Assembly: GCA_046712825.1 (NCBI GenBank)
Contig: JBKKCR010000137.1
Location: 1 to 24,734, forward strand
Direction of reading: 5' to 3'
Origin: DATFGK01 sp046712825
GTDB taxonomy: Bacteria; Actinomycetota; AC-67
DNA: 24,734 bases
Below, one piece after another: positions 7,370 through 15,413 of this stretch. Numbering within the stretch: position 1 is the stretch's first letter; the number at the start of each line of letters is the position of its first letter. Position numbers and translations under genes: made by a program. The notes under the pieces were generated by a model. It was not told the DNA's origin. It saw only the letters and a program-made list of their open reading frames with translations, and ran no database searches.

Positions 7370-8223
7370 CGCGCCGCCTCTCGAAGGGCGAACCGCTTGA
7401 TGCGGGTCGCGAGCTCGCGCGGCCGATCGAGCGGGATGTCGTGGATCGACGTGATCCACTCGATCTTCACGTTCGGGTTGGAACGTCGCACGGTCGCCAC
7501 CGAGCGCTTCTTCATCTCGTAGAAGTCCCGCTCCTCGTCCATCACGTGCCGTCGCGGGCGGGCACAGAACATCAAGGTCGGTACCACGATCTCGGCGAGC
7601 AGCTCCTTGGGCTTCTGCCCGTACATCGCGCGAAGGATCCGCATGTGGCTCGCGCGCGCGAGGCACGGCCTGACGTGACCCTTCCGGTCGATGAAGAACA
7701 GCGATCGCACGATCAGCTCGTGCTCGTGCGTCCAAGCGCGGCCGACACGTCCGCTCACCATCTCGAGCACCTGGTCGACATGGACGCCGGTGAGCTTCGG
7801 GGGTGCGAGCTCCCTGCTCGCCTCCTTCCACGACATGATCTCCGACATCGATCCCATCCCACCGTCGACGCACATCACACCCGACGTGAGCGCCGGCTGC
7901 CCGACCCCGTATTCGATGCTCACGTTGGCACCGTACGAGTGACCGACGAGCGCCGGACGTTTCGCGCCCACGGCCCTCGCAACCGCGGCGAGGTCCTTGG
8001 TCACCTCATCGAACGAGTAGCCGGAGGCTGGGCGTGACGACTCCCCATGTCCCCGCTGGTCGTAGGTGGTCACGCGGAAGTCACGCTCGAGCATGGGCAG
8101 CGTGAGATCCCAGATGTGCTGGCTCGACGCGAGACCGTGGATCAGGATCAGATGCCGGCCTCGGCTCCCGAACGTGCGCGCGGATAGGCGAACCGAGCCG
8201 CGCTTGACGGTCAGGTACCGCAC
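7366..8223 (-). CDS. Alpha/beta hydrolase
   Basis: About 285 residues with the standard fold: HLILIHGLASSQHIWD (oxyanion region), TTYDQRGHGESSRP, the nucleophile elbow GHSYGANVS and the late His in TSIHDIPLDRP. A candidate acid lies in VVPTLMFCARPRRHVMD. The stop overlaps the acuC GTG by 4 bp. The start is uncertain: GTG 8223 begins just after the aldehyde dehydrogenase stop, while ATG 8292 would overlap the dehydrogenase end by 60 nt; neither has an ideal ribosome site. It lies between the dehydrogenase and acuC in a coupled operon. The substrate cannot be predicted. Confidence 0.85.
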   Translation of the reverse strand: MRYLTVKRGSVRLSARTFGSRGRHLILIHGLASSQHIWDLTLPMLERDFRVTTYDQRGHGESSRPASGYSFDEVTKDLAAVARAVGAKRPALVGHSYGANVSIEYGVGQPALTSGVMCVDGGMGSMSEIMSWKEASRELAPPKLTGVHVDQVLEMVSGRVGRAWTHEHELIVRSLFFIDRKGHVRPCLARASHMRILRAMYGQKPKELLAEIVVPTLMFCARPRRHVMDEERDFYEMKKRSVATVRRSNPNVKIEWITSIHDIPLDRPRELATRIKRFALREAAR

Positions 8224-8231
8224 GTTCGCGT

Positions 8232-9719
8232 TCAGTCGATCCCTTGCGACTTCTGGAGCTTCCCCGAGTAGTCGACGCTCACGGCCTTCCATTCCGTGAA
8301 CTCGTCGAGTGCGACCGGCCCAGCCTCGCGATGGCCGTTGCCGGTGGACTTCATCCCACCGAACGGCAGCTGGACCTCCGCACCGATCGTCGGGGCGTTG
8401 ATGTAGACGACGCCGAACTCGAGCTTCTCGATCGCCTTGAACGTGTTGTTGATGTCGTGCGTGTAGATCGAGGCCGACAGCCCGTACTGCACCGAGTTCG
8501 CGACCTCGATCGCCTCGTCGACGCTTCCGATCTCCATGAGCCCGGTCACCGGACCGAAGATCTCTTCCTGCGCGATCCGCATGTTCGGCGTCATCCCGCC
8601 GAAGATGGTCGGCGCGATGAAGTTGCCCTTCGCGTAGGAGCCGTCATCCAGGGCATGTCCACCGGTCAGCATCTTGGCCCCCTCCGACTGGCCGATCTCG
8701 ATGTAAGAGAGGACGCGCTCCTTCTGCTTCTCGTTGATCACCGCCGCAAGGTCGGTCGACGGGTCGGTGCCGGGGCCGACTTTGTACTGCTGAACGCGTT
8801 TGACGAGCCGGTCCGAGAACTCGTCGTAGACCGAACTGTGGATCGCCATGCGGCTCGTCGCCGTACAGCGCTGGCCGCTGGTCGCGAAAGCGCCCCACGC
8901 CCCGGCTTCGACGGCGAGATCGAGGTCCGCGTCGGGCATGACGATGAGGATGTTCTTCGAGCCGAGCTCCAGCGAGCAGCGTTTCATCATCCGGCCGCAC
9001 TTCTCGTTGATCTGGCGGCCCACGTCGAGCGAGCCGGTGAACGAGATGCAGCGGACCCCGGCGTGATCGACGAGCGCAGCGCCGGCCTCCTCCCCCAGTC
9101 CGGTCACGAAGTTCAGGACGCCCGGCGGGATCCCGACCTCCTCGAACATCTGCACGAGCTTGAGCGCGAGCAGCGGCGTGTCCTCGGCCGGCTTGAAGAC
9201 GACGGTGTTCCCGGCGATGAGCGCAGGGAACAGCTTCCAGGTCGGGATCGCGATCGGGAAGTTCCAAGGAGTGATCAGGCCGGCGACGCCGATCGGATGC
9301 CGGACGGTCATCGAGAACTTGTTGGGGAGCTCGGACTTGGTGGTGACGCCGAACATCCGGCGCCCCTCCCCCGCCATGTAGACGGCGAAGTCGACGCCCT
9401 CCTGGATGTCTGCCCGGCTCTCGCGAAGGGTTTTGCCCATCTCGCGGGACATCAGATGCGCAAGTTCCTCTTTCCGCTGTTCGAGCAGGAGCCCGACGCG
9501 GTAGACGTACTCGGCGCGCTTGGGCGCGGGCGTCTCGAGCCATCCCGGGTACGCGGCCTTCGCCGCCCCGACGGCCTCATCGATGTCGACCGCGTCTCCG
9601 GCTGCGAACGTCGCGATGAGGTCGTCCCGGTCGGCGGGGTTGCGATCCTCGAACAGCTCGCCCGAGTGGCCCGTCATCCACTCGCCGCCGGCCAGGATGT
9701 CGGGATATTCCTCGGCCAT
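8232..9719 (-). CDS. NAD(P)-dependent aldehyde dehydrogenase, semialdehyde-type
   Basis: 495 residues. ATG 9719 is preferred over an upstream in-frame ATG (9752) because GGAGGG lies 4 nt before it. Catalytic landmarks: PWNF (Asn153), KPAE (Lys176), FTGS near 227, ELGSKN (Glu251) and SGQRC (Cys285). The stretches VYMAGEGRR and GLITPWNFPIAIPTWK resemble alpha-ketoglutaric semialdehyde dehydrogenases. The enzyme would oxidise an aldehyde to an acid. A role as pyrroline-5-carboxylate dehydrogenase is tempting because proline dehydrogenase and proC are near, but the sequence looks less like that family. It heads the run of hydrolase, acuC and the 71-aa gene and follows the acetyltransferase by 45 nt. 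Confidence 0.9.
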   Translation of the reverse strand: MAEEYPDILAGGEWMTGHSGELFEDRNPADRDDLIATFAAGDAVDIDEAVGAAKAAYPGWLETPAPKRAEYVYRVGLLLEQRKEELAHLMSREMGKTLRESRADIQEGVDFAVYMAGEGRRMFGVTTKSELPNKFSMTVRHPIGVAGLITPWNFPIAIPTWKLFPALIAGNTVVFKPAEDTPLLALKLVQMFEEVGIPPGVLNFVTGLGEEAGAALVDHAGVRCISFTGSLDVGRQINEKCGRMMKRCSLELGSKNILIVMPDADLDLAVEAGAWGAFATSGQRCTATSRMAIHSSVYDEFSDRLVKRVQQYKVGPGTDPSTDLAAVINEKQKERVLSYIEIGQSEGAKMLTGGHALDDGSYAKGNFIAPTIFGGMTPNMRIAQEEIFGPVTGLMEIGSVDEAIEVANSVQYGLSASIYTHDINNTFKAIEKLEFGVVYINAPTIGAEVQLPFGGMKSTGNGHREAGPVALDEFTEWKAVSVDYSGKLQKSQGID

Positions 9720-9764
9720 GTCGCCCTCCGTTTGGCTCGTCAGAGGGCTCATCGTAGCCCGGCG

Positions 9765-10352
9765 CTACGGGAGGGGACGAGCCGCCGGTCTTTGAGAGGG
9801 ACGATCCGTGACGGGTGGGCCGCCGACGAGCTTCGCCATCCGCACGGCGTCGATGTACTCATCCGGGAACTTCACGGCGAACAGCTCGACCCCTTCGGAT
9901 GCGTAGCCCAGACGCTCGTAGAGGGCGCGAGCGCGCGCGTTCGTGTCGAACACCCGAAGCTGGATCCGCTCCACGCCGACCTCGGCCGCCCATACCTCCA
10001 TCGCCTCGAGCATGGCCCGGCCGACCCCGATGCCGCGGAACGCTTCGCCGACGGTGATGCCGAACTCCGCGACGTGGCGCTCACGCGGGCGCTTGCCGCG
10101 CTCGGCGCCGAGGCTCGAGCAAACCTTTCCGTCCACCTCGGCCACCAGCCACACGCCGTCGGCTTCCCATCCCCGGCGGTGCTTGCGCCACTGCCGGGGA
10201 GACCAGAACTCCTCAGGCGTGGTCATCAAGGTTCGTGGCCGCTCGTTCGTCGCCTCCCACACCACGGCCAGACACGCCTTAGCGTCCTTCGGAAGAGCCG
10301 GCCGTACGACGCCGGGTCGCCCGTCCTTGGTCGTGAAAGCGTAGCGCTGCAT
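9765..10352 (-). CDS. GNAT-family N-acetyltransferase
   Basis: 195 residues. Acetyl-CoA-binding motif A is EFGITVGEAFRGIGVGRAMLEAM (R/Q-x-x-G-x-G form), preceded by a WLVAEVDGKVCSSLG strand and followed by ERIQLRVFDTNARARALYERLGY, typical of GNAT enzymes. It transfers acetyl from acetyl-CoA to an amine of an unknown substrate. It lies 51 nt downstream of proC, so it is probably in the same operon. The Pro/Arg-rich C-terminal tail (about 180-195) is outside the usual fold. The start ATG 10352 has no clear ribosome site. Confidence 0.88.
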   Translation of the reverse strand: MQRYAFTTKDGRPGVVRPALPKDAKACLAVVWEATNERPRTLMTTPEEFWSPRQWRKHRRGWEADGVWLVAEVDGKVCSSLGAERGKRPRERHVAEFGITVGEAFRGIGVGRAMLEAMEVWAAEVGVERIQLRVFDTNARARALYERLGYASEGVELFAVKFPDEYIDAVRMAKLVGGPPVTDRPSQRPAARPLP

Positions 10353-10403
10353 AGGGAAAGGCTACCCCGCCACTGCTCGTCGGCGCGACGGGTTTCCCGG
10401 CTG

Positions 10404-11222
10404 CTATTCCTCGGGGCCGGTGGCGAGCGCGCGCGCCCGGTCGCAAGCCGCGTTGATGGCGTTCAGGAACGCCGCGCGGACGCCCGCGTTCTCGAGCTCG
10501 CGGATCGCCGAGATCGTCGTGCCGCCGGGAGAGGTCACCATCTCGCGCAGCTCGACCGGATGCATCTTCGTCTCGCGCAGCAGCTTCGCCGAGCCGAGCA
10601 TCGTCTGCACGATCAGCTCCGTCGCGACGTCGCGCGACAGCCCGAGGAGGATGCACGCGTCGATCATCGCTTCGGCGAGCAGCGCGAAGTACGCGGGTCC
10701 CGAGCCGCTGGTCGCGGTCACGGCATCGAGATGCTTCTCCGCGAGCCGCACCACGCGGCCGACGTGCGAAAGGATCTCCTCGGCGATGGCGAGGTGCTTC
10801 TCGTCGGCGTAGGCGCCGGCCGCGATCGCGCTCATCGCCTCATCGACGAGCACCGGCACGTTCGACATCACGCGAACCACCGGAACCTGAACGGTGAGGC
10901 GCCGCTCGATGTACCCGGTCGGGATGCCGGCGGCGATCGAGATCAGAAGATTCTCGACCCGCACGGCCGGCGCGATCTGGGAGATGAGCGCTTCCATGTC
11001 CTGCGGTTTCACCGCGATCAACGCGATGTCGGCTTCGCGGATGGCCGCTTGGTTGTCGAGGGTGACGGCGACGCCGTGCCGCTCGGCGAGATCGCGGCCG
11101 CGCTCCTCGCGGCGCACGGTCACCACGACGTCTCTCGGGCTGCGCCAGCCGGAGCGGAGCAGCCCGGACATGAGGGCTTCGCCCATCTTGCCGCCGCCGA
11201 GGATCGCAAGCTTGCCGTCCAT
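10404..11222 (-). CDS. proC: Pyrroline-5-carboxylate reductase
   Basis: 272 residues, the usual length. The NAD(P)H Rossmann motif LGGGKMGEAL starts at residue 8; the C-terminal signature SPGGTTISAIRELE and the GSGPAYFALLAEAM helix are family hallmarks. The enzyme reduces pyrroline-5-carboxylate to proline, the last step of proline synthesis in the cytosol. It is read away from the methyltransferase across a 45-bp divergent gap and is followed by the acetyltransferase. In mycobacteria proC adjoins the HTH/bS22 pair; here that pair is separated by several genes. The start ATG 11222 has a weak ribosome site. Confidence 0.97.
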   Translation of the reverse strand: MDGKLAILGGGKMGEALMSGLLRSGWRSPRDVVVTVRREERGRDLAERHGVAVTLDNQAAIREADIALIAVKPQDMEALISQIAPAVRVENLLISIAAGIPTGYIERRLTVQVPVVRVMSNVPVLVDEAMSAIAAGAYADEKHLAIAEEILSHVGRVVRLAEKHLDAVTATSGSGPAYFALLAEAMIDACILLGLSRDVATELIVQTMLGSAKLLRETKMHPVELREMVTSPGGTTISAIRELENAGVRAAFLNAINAACDRARALATGPEE

Positions 11223-11267
11223 CTCGGTGATGGTACCTCACGCTCGCTCACCGATAGGGTGATGCGC

Positions 11268-12059
11268 ATGGATCGGATCGCGATGAATCGGAAAGGTTGG
11301 AACTATCGCGCGGAGCGATACCAGCACGCGATCGGCGGCGCCGATGCCTACGGCGAACTCAGCTGGGGTCCGAACCGGTTCTCAGAGGAAGAGCTCGGCG
11401 TGCTCGGTGATGTTCGTGGAAAAGTCGTGCTGGAGGTCGGTTGTGGAGCAGCCCAGTTCGGCATCGAGCTCGCGAAGCGCGGAGCGCGGATGACGGGGAT
11501 GGATCTGTCGGCGGAGCAGCTCCGCCACGCGCGAGCCAACATCCGGCGAGCCGGCGTCGGATACACGCTCGAGCGCGGCAACGCCGAGGATCTGTCTCGG
11601 TTCCGGGGAGGCTCGTTCGACATCGTCGCGAGCGACTTCGCGGTGGGCTTCCTCGACATCGAGAAGCTGTTTCCGGAAGTTGCCAGGGTCCTGCGGCCCG
11701 GCGGATTCTGCGCGTTCTCGTGGCAGTCACCGATCATGGATTGCATGACGTTCGAAGGAGAAGCTCCGCTCCTACGGATCGTGCGTCCGTACTTCGACCG
11801 CAAGCCGTTCGTCGACAAGGGCAAGGATCCCACGTACGAGTTCAAGCGCACCTACGGCGATTGGGTGCGAGCGATCGCCCAAGCCGGACTCGTGCTCGAG
11901 GACCTGGTGGAACCACAGACGTCGAGGGGAGGCACGCACTGGGACTGGCCGCAGTTCCGCTGGCAACGCACAAGCGTCCTGCCGGGCACGTGCATCTGGA
12001 AAGCGCGCAAGCCCGGTCGATCCACTACGCGCTCAAGAGCTGGCGCAAGAAGAACTTGA
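11268..12059 (+). CDS. SAM-dependent class I methyltransferase
   Basis: About 263 residues and the only plus-strand gene. The SAM-binding motif I is VVLEVGCGAAQFG, followed by ARMTGMDLSAEQL (acidic ribose-binding residue), FDIVASDFAVGF and VARVLRPGGFCAF, typical of small-molecule methyltransferases (Methyltransf_11). ATG 11268 was chosen with AGGG about 7 nt upstream; ATG 11262 is also possible. The substrate is unknown. It is divergent from proC with only 45 bp between, so their promoters must be shared or overlap. Its last 35 nt overlap the 3' end of proline dehydrogenase on the other strand, a tail-to-tail overlap in which the two ends form antisense RNA. The Arg/Ser-rich end may not be folded. 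Confidence 0.88.
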   Translation: MDRIAMNRKGWNYRAERYQHAIGGADAYGELSWGPNRFSEEELGVLGDVRGKVVLEVGCGAAQFGIELAKRGARMTGMDLSAEQLRHARANIRRAGVGYTLERGNAEDLSRFRGGSFDIVASDFAVGFLDIEKLFPEVARVLRPGGFCAFSWQSPIMDCMTFEGEAPLLRIVRPYFDRKPFVDKGKDPTYEFKRTYGDWVRAIAQAGLVLEDLVEPQTSRGGTHWDWPQFRWQRTSVLPGTCIWKARKPGRSTTRSRAGARRT

Positions 12060-12942
12060 TATTGGCCGGGCGCTCGGCCAGGCGTCGCATGAAGTACGGA
12101 TACCACTCGCTCCCGAACGGCACGTAGACGCGGACCCGGTAGCCCTGCTCGACAAGTTGTTCTTGAAGATCCCGACGCACGCCGAGCAGCATCTGGAACT
12201 CGAACGTCTGTGGGTCGCGACCGAGCCGTTCGACGTGTCGCAACGCGAACCGCACCAACCGCTGGTCGTGCGTGGCGATCATCGGATAGACGTTCGCCTC
12301 GAGTACGCGCACCAACAGCCGCGCGTACGCCGCATCGACGTCTTCTCTCCGTTGGTAGGCGATGCGCTTGGGTTCCCGGTACGCGCCTTTGCACAACCGG
12401 ATCTGGACGCCGGCCTCGCTCAAGCGATCGACATCGGCGCTCGTCCGGTAGAGGTAGGTCTGTACGGCGACGCCGATGCGTTCGGGGTAGCGATGGGCGA
12501 GCCGCAGCGCCGTGTCGATCGTCCGGTCGGTGTAGCGGTGATCCTCCATGTCGAGCGTGAGGGTGCTCCCGGCCTCTGCGGCTCTCGCCGCGACCACGGC
12601 CGCGTTGCCGAGGGCGAACTCCTCGTCGATGTCGAGCCCCATCTGCGTCAGCTTCGCCGAGATGTTCGCGCGCAGCCCGGCGGCCTCGATACGGTCGATC
12701 GCCTCCAGGTAGACCTTGGTGGCCGCCTGGGCCGTCACCGCGTCGGTGACGTTCTCGCCCAGGTAGTCGATAGAGGCGGTCATGCTCCGCTCGTTCAGCG
12801 CTTTCACGACTTTGAGCGCGTCCTCGAGGTCCTCGCCGGCGACGAACCGCAGAGCCACGCGCCGCCCGGCGCCTCCGGTTACCAACCGCTTGACCAAGGG
12901 GCGATTGGCGACCGCGAGGATGACGCTTCGCAGGCCGTTCAT
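12025..12942 (-). CDS. Proline dehydrogenase, monofunctional (FAD)
   Basis: 305 residues. Features of the proline dehydrogenase barrel are clear: ANISAKLTQMGLDID, LTLDMEDHRYTDRTID, QTYLYRT, RLCKGAYREPKRIAY, and the C-terminal YPYFMRRLAERPANIKF, whose two Arg residues bind the proline carboxylate. It oxidises proline to pyrroline-5-carboxylate with FAD, so it opposes proC, which lies 800 bp away. A separate pyrroline-5-carboxylate dehydrogenase is then needed; the aldehyde dehydrogenase in the window is only a weak candidate. ATG 12942 overlaps by ATGA with the stop of a short isochorismatase-like fragment, whose translation may drive its own, since no ribosome site is seen. Confidence 0.93.
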   Translation of the reverse strand: MNGLRSVILAVANRPLVKRLVTGGAGRRVALRFVAGEDLEDALKVVKALNERSMTASIDYLGENVTDAVTAQAATKVYLEAIDRIEAAGLRANISAKLTQMGLDIDEEFALGNAAVVAARAAEAGSTLTLDMEDHRYTDRTIDTALRLAHRYPERIGVAVQTYLYRTSADVDRLSEAGVQIRLCKGAYREPKRIAYQRREDVDAAYARLLVRVLEANVYPMIATHDQRLVRFALRHVERLGRDPQTFEFQMLLGVRRDLQEQLVEQGYRVRVYVPFGSEWYPYFMRRLAERPANIKFFLRQLLSA

Positions 12943-13016
12943 CCGACGACCACACCGGCGTAGTCGTTCTGCACGTCGGTGACGCACAAGGCCGTCCTGG
13001 GGTCGTAGGTCGCCAC
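12939..13016 (-). pseudogene. Isochorismatase/nicotinamidase-like N-terminal stump upstream of proline dehydrogenase
   Basis: A 25-codon frame from GTG 13016 (ribosome site GAGGGAG, about 9 nt upstream) encodes ATYDPRTALCVTDVQNDY then a few residues and TGA. TALxVxDVQNDF/Y is the first strand and catalytic Asp of isochorismatase-like cysteine hydrolases, but the rest of the domain (about 170 residues, including Lys and Cys of the triad) is absent. The TGA overlaps the proline dehydrogenase ATG in the ATGA arrangement. It may be a deletion remnant now serving as a coupling leader peptide. An in-frame ATG at 13058 would give 39 residues. Chance similarity cannot be excluded. Confidence 0.45.
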
Positions 13017-13062
13017 CCGAACGTCTCCCTCGCGACGAAAAGAGGAGCTGGGGGTCATGCTA

Positions 13063-13101
13063 GCAGCGAAGAGCCCGCCTCTTGGGCGGGCTCTTCGCTG
13101 C
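13063..13101 (-). terminator. Strong 17-bp hairpin after the LPNTG gene
   Basis: A perfect 17-bp inverted repeat (left arm GCAGCGAAGAGCCCGCC) with a 5-nt loop lies 12 nt beyond the LPNTG gene stop and before the isochorismatase-like stump. It has no T-run on either side, as is common for actinobacterial terminators. It most likely ends the LPNTG transcript, so proline dehydrogenase needs its own promoter in the short gap. Confidence 0.8.
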
Positions 13102-13113
13102 AGAGCTTGGTGC

Positions 13114-14784
13114 TTAGATCGACTTCCTGACCCGCTGCAGGACGCGCGCGCCAGCGAGGGTGATCAGGCCGGCGAACGCGAGGCCGGCACCTGCCACGCC
13201 CGTGTTCGGGAGCGTGTCGGGGTTCGTGGTGCCGCCGCTCGCAGCCGAGGCCTTGAAGGTCGCCTCGCCCGTGAAGACACCCGCGTCAACAGACACGCCC
13301 GGTGTGCTGATCGCCGCCGCCTTGAAGGAGGCGAGACCGAAGCCACCGAAGCCGCTCAGCACGTCCAGCGGAAGGGCGGCCGGGATGTCGACCACCGCGG
13401 ACGGGATCGCGAAGTGCAGGGCCCGCATCGTGCCCGTGGCGAAGTAGGAGCCACTCGCGTTCTTGCCCTTGCTGCTCGTGACCTTGAGCAGGTCCAGCTG
13501 CGGCACCGGCAGCCCCGAAAGACCAAGGGCGTTGAACACCGTTCCGAGCTGAGCCTCGACCGAGTCGATCGCGGCCTGGAGCTGAGCGCCGAGGGCGACG
13601 AGGTCGTCGGCGTCGGCCACGGTGAGGTTACCGACCTTCAGCGCGCCGATGGAGCCGGCGATGGCGGACGTCGGCGTCTTGTCGGCAACGAGGTCCATAC
13701 CGACCTGGATGCCGTCGAGGGACAGGACCGACGTGTCGAGCAGACCCTCGACCGTACCGACGAGCGTGTTACACGCGTCGGTAAGCGTCGAGCCGGCCGA
13801 GTCGAGGTCGCCCGCCGCCCCGGTGATCGGAGCGATCAGAGCGTCGATGTCGGTAAGCGCGTCGACGACGCCCAGGCTGGCGAGGATCCCGTCGAGCTGG
13901 CCGGACACGTCGTCCAGTGCGCCGATGACGGTGGTGCAGATGTCCGGGGCGTCGGTCTGGATGTCATCGATGTCGAGCTGGAGAGCGTCGATCTGACCGA
14001 GGACCGTGTCGCAGGTGCCTGCCGGAAGGAGCGCACAGGGAACGGCGAGGAGGGTCTCGAGGGTTCCGATCACCGTTTCGGTTCCGTCGATCTCGCCGAG
14101 GCCGCCGGTGATGTCGGTGTCGACCGCGCCGAGCTGGTTGCACGCGTCGGCGACGACCGCGCCGATATCGAGAGCAGCTCCGGCGTCCTCAATGGCGTCG
14201 CACGCGAGGGCGAGCGGGTTGATCCCGAGGTTGTCGAGCAGGGAGGCGAGGTTCCCGACGTTGACGTCGCCGATCGTCAGCAGACGCTGCACGGAGGAGG
14301 AGTCCCCGTCGATGCTCGCTGTGGTGCTGGAGTCCATGGTGGCGACGTCGACGAGGCCACCCAGGACGTCGGCTGCGCCGGCGGCGAAGTCGACCACGGA
14401 AGAAACCTTGCTGGCCGAGACGGTGCTCTGGATGAAGCCGCCGGCGACCGTCAGGTTGCCGAGACCCGGGATGGACTGGGTGCCCGGCTGAATGGTCTCC
14501 TTGCCGCTCGTGGAGGCGGACGTGGCGGTGCGGCTCTGGCCGCCCGGGAGAGTGGTCGAGCCGATCTTGCCGGTGATGAGGCTCGAGATGGACTTGACCT
14601 GCGTGCCGTTGAGAACGTCGGCCAGGTCGATACCGAGCCGCACTGGGGTGTTACCGACCGCGACAGCCACGATCGTGTTGTCGGTCGAAGCCGTGCCCGT
14701 AACGCCGGATACGGCGAAGCCAGGCGTAGCGATAAGGACGAGGGCCACCATAAGAACGGCGGCAAAGCCGACGATTCGCTTCAT
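13114..14784 (-). CDS. Secreted, cell-wall-anchored LPNTG surface protein
   Basis: 556 residues. ATG 14784 has GGAGGG 7 nt upstream and opens a signal peptide (MKRIVGFAAVLMV...) cleaved near residue 24 (GFA/VS). The C-terminus carries LPNTG at about 525-529, a hydrophobic segment and VRKSI, a sortase signal. The body is rich in Ala, Asp, Gly, Leu and Thr. It has a repetitive helical middle (GQLDGILASLGVVDALTDI and similar units, about 200-360) and six Cys residues there that could form disulfides. The rest is beta-rich and resembles actinobacterial choice-of-anchor surface proteins, though I cannot name the family. It has a roughly 620-nt leader with a possible c-di-GMP riboswitch and is followed by a strong terminator, so it is probably a single-gene unit. 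Role: surface structure or adhesion, inferred. Confidence 0.85.
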   Translation of the reverse strand: MKRIVGFAAVLMVALVLIATPGFAVSGVTGTASTDNTIVAVAVGNTPVRLGIDLADVLNGTQVKSISSLITGKIGSTTLPGGQSRTATSASTSGKETIQPGTQSIPGLGNLTVAGGFIQSTVSASKVSSVVDFAAGAADVLGGLVDVATMDSSTTASIDGDSSSVQRLLTIGDVNVGNLASLLDNLGINPLALACDAIEDAGAALDIGAVVADACNQLGAVDTDITGGLGEIDGTETVIGTLETLLAVPCALLPAGTCDTVLGQIDALQLDIDDIQTDAPDICTTVIGALDDVSGQLDGILASLGVVDALTDIDALIAPITGAAGDLDSAGSTLTDACNTLVGTVEGLLDTSVLSLDGIQVGMDLVADKTPTSAIAGSIGALKVGNLTVADADDLVALGAQLQAAIDSVEAQLGTVFNALGLSGLPVPQLDLLKVTSSKGKNASGSYFATGTMRALHFAIPSAVVDIPAALPLDVLSGFGGFGLASFKAAAISTPGVSVDAGVFTGEATFKASAASGGTTNPDTLPNTGVAGAGLAFAGLITLAGARVLQRVRKSI

Positions 14785-15095
14785 TCCGTACCCTCCGTTG
14801 GGCCGCGGGCGATCTGTGCCCTGATTTACCGAGCGCACCACTTGGCGCTTCGGAGGATTGTCGGCGGGACCTCGGCCTCCGGGGTATGCCCTACGTGGGC
14901 CATTCTGAGTAGTCCTCGGTGGCTAAATCCTTCGTAACCCCCCGAGTACGACGACTGGATCGGTCGCGACTCCACCACTCGCTTCGCGCGATTCATCCTT
15001 TAGGGGACGACCGCGCCGGACGTCGCGAGCACGCCCGCGTGCCAATTGGGAGAGGCGTCTTCGAAGGAGGAGAGAGATCTTGCGAGGAAATTACA
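14785..15095 (-). other. Proximal part of the LPNTG gene leader, no gene seen
   Basis: No convincing coding frame is seen in this 311-bp stretch. It holds the ribosome site (GGAGGG) and a partial palindrome GCCC-TACGT-GGGC at 14888-14900, about 105 bp before the start codon. A small hairpin or protein site is possible there. No good promoter was seen close to the gene, although a second promoter here cannot be ruled out. Confidence 0.4.
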
Positions 15096-15180
15096 TAGAG
15101 TCCGAGAGACCCTACCGACTCTGCCCGCGTTGCGCCTTGCGGCGCCCGCCTGGCGAAGCCCTCGAGCTTCTCGGACTCTA
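15096..15180 (-). terminator. Long stem with GNRA hairpin, possible riboswitch expression platform
   Basis: Perfect 12-bp arms (TAGAGTCCGAGA at 15096-15107 on the plus strand and its complement at 15169-15180) enclose about 60 nt. Inside is GCGCC-GCAA-GGCGC (15132-15145), a 5-bp hairpin with a GNRA tetraloop. Read on the minus strand, the stem is followed by TGTAATTTCC, a weak U-rich tail. It starts 10 nt after the aptamer-like segment, the place expected for a terminator switch. Confidence 0.5.
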
Positions 15181-15190
15181 AGTGCCCCGA

Positions 15191-15275
15191 GCAACCTGCC
15201 GCAGCCGTCTTGGTTTCCTTATGGTAACCACCGCAGACGTTCGGCTTTGGGTCGCTTACCCTTCTGGTAGTTTAC
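15191..15275 (-). promoter_or_regulatory. Possible cyclic-di-GMP-I (GEMM-I) riboswitch aptamer
   Basis: On the minus strand GGGTAAACT opens the element, GACCCAAAGCC lies in the middle and AGGTTGC closes it. The GEMM-I consensus, from memory, is GGGCAAACC, GACGCAAAGCC and GGGTTGCC. The end strands GTAAACT (15269-15275) and AGGTTGC (15191-15197) pair in the same register as the consensus, including its A-G mismatch, with compensating changes (C-G to U-G, C-G to U-A). A third helix can form between GTCT and AGAC. The middle motif has one base differing. The family's ligand is c-di-GMP. The call rests on eye matching only. Confidence 0.45.
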
Positions 15276-15413
15276 CCGCCGGACCAGCGAAACGGCCTAT
15301 CCCACCGGCCCGACAGTGCACCCCCACTCGGTTGGGCTCCTTACGGCCAGCCCGCCCGGAGTGATCCCAGTCGGTTCCCTGATTCGGCCGCTCTGGCCGC
15401 TCGGGGCACGCGA

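Noticed and set aside
10354..10398. GGGAAA...TTTCCC inverted repeat between the acetyltransferase and proC
   Set aside because: Only 6 bp with a 33-nt loop; expected by chance.
8244..11267. Long plus-strand open stretch before the methyltransferase
   Set aside because: Antisense to aldehyde dehydrogenase, acetyltransferase and proC, all of which have clear family motifs; only the end from about 11268 is real.
13057..14937. Plus-strand frame of over 600 codons opposite the LPNTG gene
   Set aside because: Asp/Gly/Arg-rich shadow of the repetitive minus-strand protein, with no recognisable domain or ribosome site.
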